Source: Pelecanus crispus (Eukaryota; Chordata; Aves; Pelecaniformes; Pelecanidae). Taken from it: a DNA stretch of 64,000 nt. The notes beneath the pieces were generated by a model, which worked only from the letters and a program-made list of their open reading frames with translations, made no database searches and was not told where the DNA came from. The translations under genes and the position numbers were made by a program. Below are positions 38,201 to 47,200 of this stretch, one piece after another (position 1 is the first letter of the stretch; every line of letters starts with the position of its first letter). The stretch covers positions 3,334,501 through 3,398,500 of the forward strand of contig NC_134656.1 of the NCBI RefSeq assembly GCF_030463565.1, given 5' to 3'.

Positions 38201-41200
38201 AAACGAGGGGAGGGCGAAAGGGCAAAGCCCCCCAGCCAAGCCTCAAGTGTTCTTCCCAGTTTAGCCTGTTTTTAAGAGCAACCTTTCAGCCAAACCTGTT
38301 CTTCTCTTACAAACACCTTTAGCCCTCTGGGGAGCAGCTCTGACCTCCTCCCTTCCCACCTCCTGCTCCCCTGGAGCAGGGAGCGAGCGGCCGGTCACCG
38401 GGATTGCTCTCACCGGGACGCTGGCCGCCAGCGTTGCCCCTCCACTCCAGCCCACGCCAGCCCCAGACACCGCCGCTCTGATGCCTCAAGTCTCTGATGG
38501 AGGGGAAGCCCAAGCTGCTGTCACCGTTCTGCTTTTCTTAACCCGTGACGGTGTTTTCTCTTCCATCTGCTCTTTTGCATCAGCTCTGCCTGTTCACATT
38601 TGGTTTTTTGCAGGCGTTTGCTTGCAAACTATTAAGAAACACAATTAAATCGCGTAGTGCACTGCATGGATAACATGCTCCTTCCAGGCATGTGTTCCTC
38701 ACAAAAGATGTCATGGGAAAGCCCTCCTCAGTAAGCACAGGGGGGCTGGGGAAAGGAACTTGAGCAGGTAGTTCTCAGATCTTTTCTTACAGCTAGCTGG
38801 GGAAGTTGTTATTTAACTGATATGATAAAATGGAGACACTTGGTTTTCCCAAACATGACGGCAGCCGTGATGGGGGCTTGCTTGTGAAAAGATTGCATGA
38901 AAATATAGGGTGGAAAAACTGGAGGTGCTGAACTGGAAACAAAGATAGACTGTGCAGATCAAATAGAAAAAAAGCTGTGTTCCTTGCAAAAAAGGAAATA
39001 TTTTCTTTTTGTGGTTAGTGATTGCATCAGCATTTATCACTTTTCTAAAATAAAATCTGCTTTACACCCACTATTTCTTTCATCAGCTTAACATCTAGGC
39101 TTGTGGGTTTGCTTTTTTAATTCCAATTACTGAACCAGTGCTAAAAACAACCTCCAGCAGAAAAATTATGCAGGTAAAAAAGTGCTCTTCACCATTTCCA
39201 GGTGAAAAAAAAAAAAACCTGTGTTGGTCTAAGCGTTGATTAACATGACTGCAGATCGCTCCTGGCAGCTGCTATGCAGGAACTGTCGAGGCGGTAATGA
39301 TCGTGTAGACGCTCCCTGTGTTTGCCGGGGATTTTGCCTGTGCAAAGTCCTTCAGTGCATGCTGCCCTGTAAGCAGAGCAGCCATTTCAAGAGCCAGGGG
39401 TCTAATGGGAGAGTCAACACTCCGCATGTCCCGTCCGAATCAGAGCTACAGGCCCTGAGTGAGGCTGCTGGAGAGACCTCAACTGCTTTCAGAGCAGCCT
39501 GCGGTGCCCCGTAAGGCTTCTCCCCACGGACCCGCTTCACCCTCTGTCCTGGTTTCGGCTGGGATAGAGTTAATTTTCTTCCTAGCAGCAGGCATAGTGC
39601 TGTGTTTTGGATTTAGTAGGAGAAGAATGTTGATAACATGCTGATGTTTTTAGTTGTTGCTGAGTACTGCTTATGCTAGTCAAGGACTTTTTCAGCTTCC
39701 CATGCTCTGCCAGGCGCACAAGAAACTGGGAGGGGGCACAGCCAGGATAGTTGATCCAAACTGCCCAAAGGGCTATTCCATACCATATGGCGTCATGCTC
39801 AGTATATAAACTGGGGGGGGTTGGCCGGGGAGCAGCGATCGCTGCTCGGGAACTGTCTGGGTATCGGTCGTCGGGTGGTGAGCAATTGCATTGTGCATCA
39901 CTTGCTTTGTATATTATTATTACTATTATTATTATTATATTGTTATTATTATTATTTTACTTTATTTTATTTCAATTATTAAACTATTCTTATCTCAACC
40001 CAGGAGTGTTTCTCACTCTCACTCCTCCGATTCTCTCCCCCATCCCATCAGGGTAGGGGGAGTGAGCGAGCGGCTGCGTGGTGCTGAGCTGCTGGCTGGG
40101 GCTAAACCACGACACCCTCCCACCCCATCGCTGGCCCAGGGTGAAAATCTCGCAGCCAGCGTCAAGACTTGAACTGAAAGGTCAAAACCAAGCTACGCGT
40201 CATTTAAAAAGCCCGAACAGAGGAAAACGTGAGAAAAATTCCCAGTACTGATCACTGATGTGTCCTCCGATAATCTGCGTCAAGCAGTAGCCCCAGAAGA
40301 AGCTGCTGAGCAGGATGCCGGACTGCTTCTTGTCCCAGCTGAAGTGGGTGCTCAGGGCGACGGCGCAGATGGGCACGGTGACGCGGGCGCAGTACAGCAG
40401 GCACGTCCCCAGCAGCAGCATCATCGTCCAGACGCGGGACTCAGGCCTGCGAGGATGGAGAGGAAGGTGGGGAAAGGGCAGATGGAATGGTCTGCCTGGC
40501 AGATCCACGTGCAGCGAGGACCTACGGGTCAGCCTGGTTTGCTTGAAAACCGTAAGGAGTCTGTCCTGGTAAAATAAGGGTCAGCGCGGTCCCCCTGTGG
40601 CACAGCGGTTCCGACACAGAGCGTATCACGCCCGGTGACTTTCCTGAATGACGCAACATTTCATACCAAACGTTATTTGACCCCAGCAGCAAAATAATGT
40701 CTGTCCATAGGCTGCAAGGTGGAACGGGCTGCTCCAGCATGGCTGACTGCGGATGGAGGGAAAGGCAGGAGGGAACCTGGTTGGTTTGCTTTTTTCCCCA
40801 AACAAAAGCTTTAGAAACAGTTCGTGAAAAGCTAACAAAGGAAAGGTCAGTGCATGAGGTTGGAAGCATTTGCATGAGACACCCCGTCTTGGTAGCAAAC
40901 GTTTGTTATTTGGCATTCCTACCCATTCCCCAAGGGAGGTGGCTGTGCGTTACCCTTCCTAAATACGAGGGAGACGGAGGAACGCTTTAGTGAGAGACGA
41001 GACATGATGGGGCTGAACAGCCCGGAGAGAGGAGCAAGGTAATCCAGCCTGGCCTGATCAGAAGTTTAAGATAATATTAGTAATAATATGATAACAGAAT
41101 ATAATTTTTCGTACATGAGTACTCAGCCCCAGGAAAAGTGCTCCTACGGAAGATACAGGCTGGAAATAAGTGGGAAGGCAATTTTTTCCTGCTCCAAGTC

Positions 41201-44200
41201 AGCGATGCGCTTCTGGAGCAGAGACCCCCATTTTGCTGCAAACTCCAGGCCCCAGGTGCAGGCGAACTCCTCTGCCTTCCCGCAGCCCCGCTAACGTCGG
41301 TCTGGGCCCCCCTTCGCCTATGAATTACGGAACTAAAAGCTTAGTGAGAACACCCCCTATTTGTCTTATTTATAGTATTATTTGTGTTATGCCCAAAGGC
41401 CAGAGCACAAAGCGCTGAGCAAACAGACTCTCTCTGCTCCCGAGGTGACGGGGGAATTCACCGCACCGGCGCATCAACCTCTGTGCTTTCCACCCTACTA
41501 AACATAGCCGCCTTCCGCGCAGGAAACAACCCGGGTCACTTTTTGTACTGAAATGAGCGTTTCTTTCTTCTGTACTGGAATTATGATAAATGTAGGTTAA
41601 TCCCACACAACACAAGGCCATTTATAAATGTGTCAAACGGCCCGTCACGGAGGGAGGCAAAGGAACAATGAAAAGCAAAACCCGTCCGGCAGCTGTGCCC
41701 GCCGGAGGTGGATTTATTACTGTTTCCCGACGAGGTAGATAAGCAGCTCAGTGCCAAACTACGGCAGGAGGAACTGGAAGTGTTTCAGTTGGTGCTCTGA
41801 AGGTTGGAACCGTCTTCACTGTGCACACATACAAATGTACGAAATAACACAGGAACTTGCAAAGCTCACGTATCTTCGCTGGAGGAGCGCGCAACCAAGG
41901 GTTGACCTGCCTCAGCCATTTGAACTGGCTGATAAACGCTCTCCGAGTCCCTCGGCTCTTACGCCGAGAGGAAGATATGCAGCAATCCTATCTTCATTCG
42001 CTGCAAAACCACAGGTGATGTGCTTTTTTAATCACCTGCCCCAGCCAGCCCTGGCAGCAGCGGCTCCACCGACTTCAGCTTGCGACAGCAAAGCGCGGCG
42101 AAACCAAAGGCTCCCGAAGGCTGAGGGTCCGGTCAGAGCAACCCCGGCGGGACGATACAGGCAGGCGGTTTTGGGTATAAATCCCCCCCGGGGGGCAGAG
42201 GGCAGGCAGGGGGTAACCGGCCGTGGAGAATGATATGGAGAGCCCTCAGAGGGGTGCCTCAGGATGATGCGGGATCAGAGGCATGCAAGGATAAGCCACC
42301 GACCCGCGCCTGCCTAACCGGTGCTTCTGCACCCCCAGAACTGGGCTGTGGCCAGTCCGGGTCCACAGCCTCTCCCGCTTCCCCCAGCGGCACGGTGCTG
42401 ATTAACCTCAGCTACCGAACCTGCAACAGTTGAAGTGGCCAAGTAAAACACAGCAGCCTGCGATGTGCGCCGGTATTTCCTATTATTGAGCCACCAAGAC
42501 AGTTTTCTAAATCGCGCTTTGCCCCCCGAAGCAAAGGGAGACCTTTCTGAGCTTTCTCACTGTCTGGAGCGGGGCTGAGCTCTGCCTCTCCTCCCAGCAG
42601 TTGCTCTGATGAGCGCAGCAGCGTTTTCATGGGATATCAGATTGACTCTTCTTCCTTGGCCCTAAAGCCTGTACGGCCGTGCAAGGTGCAAGATGGAGAG
42701 AAAAAGAACCTGCGCAGCTCAACTAGTCTTCACTCTGCTTCTCGTTATAAGACTGCCAAGGCCTGCTCCCTCCAGTGGGTGTTTGCAACTAGGACAAGCA
42801 AACCCCAGCGCAGCAATGCGGGTGTCCGAGGAAGGTGCAGGCGGGGTGCTAACGGATTGAACTCAGAAGAGCAATGAGCAGCTGCAGAGCAGCTCTGGCT
42901 TCAGGGCAGAGGGGCAGGAGGGGATGCTGTGAGCTCTCAGCCTTTTTTCTCGCCCCGCCGAGGCGGGCAGAGTCACCCAAGCCCCCGGCCCCTGCACTGG
43001 GGGCACGCAAGGGGATTTGGGGTGGCGGGGGGGTGCTGGGTTATCCAGGCACCAAGTCCGACCCGCCTGGGAGCAGGGCGCAAAGTGCCACGTGGCTCCC
43101 TGCAAAAGCAAGACACCGTCCAAAGCGCAGCCCAGGGACAGCAGTGGGAAGGGATTGCCAAGCAGAGACGTTCCCCCGACAAGCCTTCTCCCCAGCTGGT
43201 CTTTTAACAAAACTCCAGTGAATTGTTTTGTCTTGGCTTTCATGCTTTTTCAAAAGCACTAAATAAGTCTCTGGGTATATGACACAGTCTCAATGCTCTC
43301 TTTCATTACTACTCCATTCTATACATTCATATTCTTTTCCTATATGTTTAAATGCATCGGTAGTGACTTATGCTCAAAACAAGCAGGGAGCATAAAGACA
43401 GCTTCAGACTACCACTCGCTCCGTAGGTAGCATATCCAGCTAGGAAAATCCACTCCAATGAGTGTCAAATGTAATCACTAGCTGCCCACACCCACCTGAA
43501 AGCACGGCAAGAATTATTTCTCTGCAAGGACAATGATGTGCTTGCATCAGAGGAAAGAGCTTTGTAAATGCATTTGCTCCTAATTATAGTTATCACAGAG
43601 GCTGCCGATGAGTCAATGTTCTGCTCGGTGCAAAACAACAACAGCAAAGGTTACAGGAGAAACCTCGACTAGCACAAAGGGGAAAAATTAAAACTCTCAA
43701 AAACTAAGGAATAATAACAAATCAGACACGGGTTTTTGTAGGTAACACCAGCCATCTGAGAAGCGGTGCTTAACCAGGGTTAACAAATTAAATCCCATGG
43801 CTTCCCTGATGAGGGAGATAGAGGTAATCTGTGCCAGCGATAACCAAACCGAGTCAGTCGAGCACATCTAACCCTAAGGAAGTGACAGCGTCGGTGTCAT
43901 CGGTGCCACCGTGCCCATCTCACCAGCCACGCGGACAGACCGACGTCTCCCCACAGCCCCGTGCCGGTCCTGGCCGACCCCCGGCTACACGGGGCAGAAA
44001 CCTCTGGAGAGAGGGCAGCCACCCCCAAACCATCAGCAGGTGGATCACCGGAGCTCGTCTGGAGCCACCTAATTGACTTAATCGGGTGCCATGCGACGGC
44101 GGCAGCTCCTGGCCGCCCGGCGCGGGCTCTCCCGACCTGCCATGCCTTTCTGCTTACAAGAAACAGGCGCCGCAGGTGCATCCCCTTCTGCATGGCACCG

Positions 44201-47200
44201 GGCCCCTCTCTACCGAGCGAAGCAGCCATGCAGCTAGAAAACGCTTCCTATTTCGTAAACCTCCAGCCACCACCCAGCTGGACTACAATTAGCTCGAGCC
44301 CTAATGACTCTTCCTGGGCGGCTCTTTGCACCGCAGCAGCCCTGTATTTGAGCAGCCCTGCCTGACGTCCCTCGGTTCTCCTCCTCCAAACGCAGCCCTG
44401 GGTGGTCACAGCTTCGCTTCGGAGCATCTGGTGATTCCCACCCAGCTCCCCCCGACCCACCGGCTCCCCTGCTTAGGGCACAGTGCTGAGGATTGATTTT
44501 TAAGGGCGCCTGAGAGCCCCAAAGGGGCAAAACCAAGCCGAGCCATCCTGCGGTGGAAGGAGAGCCAGCAGCATAGGGTATCTTTATTTGCAGTGTGTTT
44601 TCCTGCTGGAGGAATTTCTCCGGTAGATGCCACAGAGCAAATATTTATTCAACTTTATTTCTCTTGACTTGCCTTCCTCCTTTCCCCCAGTCTGCAGGTC
44701 TGGCTGTTTGCAGACACTGCAGGTCACTGTTAAAATGGACTTGCTGGAGTTTAGGCTATCATTAGATTACAGTTTAGCAGAATCCCAGAATCCCAGAACG
44801 CTTTGGGTTGGAAGGGCCCTTTAGGGCTCACCCAGCCCAACCCCTGCAGTGCCAGGGACAGCTTTAACCAGCCCAGGGTGCTCAGAGCCCCGTCCAACCT
44901 GGCCTGGGATGTTCCCAGGGATGTACCCCCTTCTAGTACCCCCTTCAAGGCACGAGTCTGGACCAGTCAGGCATTTTCAGGTGGTAAGAGAGCTGTGTTA
45001 GACAGCAAGACTACGAACAGTCTGTCCCAGCAAGCGCTCCTGGCCAGGAGCCATCTCCCAGGTTTGGGGGTGTTTTCCATAACTGGAATTGGAAGTGGGA
45101 GAAGAACCGGGAGCTGCAGCTCCCGACCCGCACGGGAGCTGCGCCACGGCCAAGGTGGGAGCAGGTCTCACTGGTGGGGCATACCGCCCACCCCCAGGGC
45201 ATCTCTACCTCGGCTTGCTTCTGGAAAAAGAGACTGGAAATAGCTCTGGGGGAGACGCACGGCGGGTGCATCACCTGGAGCCACCTCCAGTGCCCCAGCC
45301 TGCTCGCTCGTCCCAGCCGCCAGCAGCGGACACTCACCGTCCCTGCAAGAACAGGAATGGTGTGGGCAGCAGGAGCAGGGAGGTGACCGTGCCCCTGTGC
45401 TCGGCGCTGGGGAGGAGGCACCTGGAATGCTGTGTCCAGTTTTGGGCCCCTCAGTACAAGGAGGACACTGGGGTGCTGGAGCGTGTCCAGAGAAGGGCAG
45501 CGGAGCTGGGGCAGGGTCTGGAGCACAGGGCTGGTGGGGAGCGGCTGGGGGAGTTCAGCCTGGAGAAGAGGAGGCTGAGGGGAGACCTCATCGCTCTCTA
45601 CAACTCCCTGACAGGAGGGTGTAGTGAGGGGGGTGTTGGGCTCTTCTCCCAAGTAGTTAGCGATAGGACAAGAGGAAATGGGCTCAAGCTGCGCCAGGGG
45701 AGGTTTAGGTTGGATATTAGGAAAAATTTCTTTACGGAAAAGGTGGTCAAGCATTGGAACAGGCTGCCTAGAGAGGTGGTGGAGTCCCCATCCCTGGAAG
45801 CGTTCAAAAAACGGGCAGAGGTGGCACTTGGGGACATGGTTCAGTCTGGTCTACCCTTGACTGGTTTAGTGTGGACTTGGTAGTGTAGGTTAATGGTTGG
45901 ACTGGATGATCTTAAAGGTCTTTTCCAACCTAAACAATTCTATGATTCTGTGATTCTATGAACCGCGGGACGAGCAGGATGAGGCCCCGTGGTGGCACCG
46001 AGCTCCCAGCCACGCTGGAGGGCCACCGGCCCCAAACCAAGGGCACCCAGCAGCGCGAGCACGGGGCCACGTCCCGGGGGAGCATCCCCAGCGCGGGCAG
46101 GCGGTGCCCGCGGTCCCCCCGCGCCTGCTGCGCCGCAGCGTGGGGACGCTCCCCTCCCCGTGACACGTTCCCAGCCTCGTGGGAGCATCCCCCTTCAAAA
46201 ACCTCTTTTCCAGCTTACCTGCCTCTGGCTTTAATTTACAGTCATCTCAACACAACCACAGCCGGACTGACGTGGCGTAAACACAGCAGTCGGGCAGACG
46301 CTCCTGTGCGAGGAGATAATACCCAGGTAGCTATTTTTAACCCGGTTTGACAGTTCTCTCACTTCTCTCTCTTTGTTTTTCTCAGCAACAATCTCTCTTT
46401 CTCTTGAAAATCCAACATGCTTGTCGAGAGAGAGATATTCCCCCCCCCCCTCGAGAGTTGATTTTGCCATGCTGCAGACTGGCTCCAAGCTAATGATTTG
46501 TCGCCGTCAAAAGTCACTTTGGGGTTTAGAGGAGGGTTTTTTTTTTTTTCCCAGTCCACCAGCTAACAGCCAACGAGAGCAGCACAGAGGACACAGGGCT
46601 TTTTTTCCTGGGAAAGCTGGTGGTTTCCTGTCAGCCTCCCGTGCACAAACTCCCTCCGCGGAGCCGCAGATGGCAACAACGTGGTGTTCAGCGAGCGCCG
46701 CTCTGGGTTCATTCCCTCTCTTCATTTCTCGCTTTCGGCAAAAGCAAAGATGAAATTAGATTTCAGCAGCTCGTATGAGCTGGAAATAGTTGTTAAGTCC
46801 AGGTGGAGGCAGTGGGGAAACGCAGTAGTGAAGCGCACGCGTGCTTTGCACGCTGATCTAAGGGCACACGTGGATCAGCCAGGAATGAAACGCGTGCCTT
46901 ATGTACAATTTCCACATGAAAAGAGACCTCAGCAAGGGCGTGATTAAAACCAGGGTGAGGAACTTGTAAAATAAAAGAAAAAAAAAACCCAATCACCAAA
47001 AAAAAAAAACCCACCACCAAAAAATCCCCCTAAAGCTGCAATGTTGTGTTGACAAAAGATCAGGGCACAGAACTCAGAAAAACAACGTGACCATCGGCTG
47101 TGGGCAAAGAGCGCGGTCAGGCGACTGGAGACCAGCTTGCGGCCGGCGGTACAACTGCTTGTATCCCCGGACCTTAAAGAAACTGCTACAATAATCCCGC

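Noticed and set aside
37380-38264. Frames of 186-294 codons with RQTDRQT or SVCLSVC repeats
   Set aside because: They are translations of the 54-bp minisatellite. The minus-strand frame includes real SLC17A9 exon 3 only at its start.
45089-45883. 264-codon plus-strand frame ending in LDIRKNFF and similar
   Set aside because: The second half is a 5'-truncated CR1 LINE fragment and the first half is non-coding intron; it is not a host gene.
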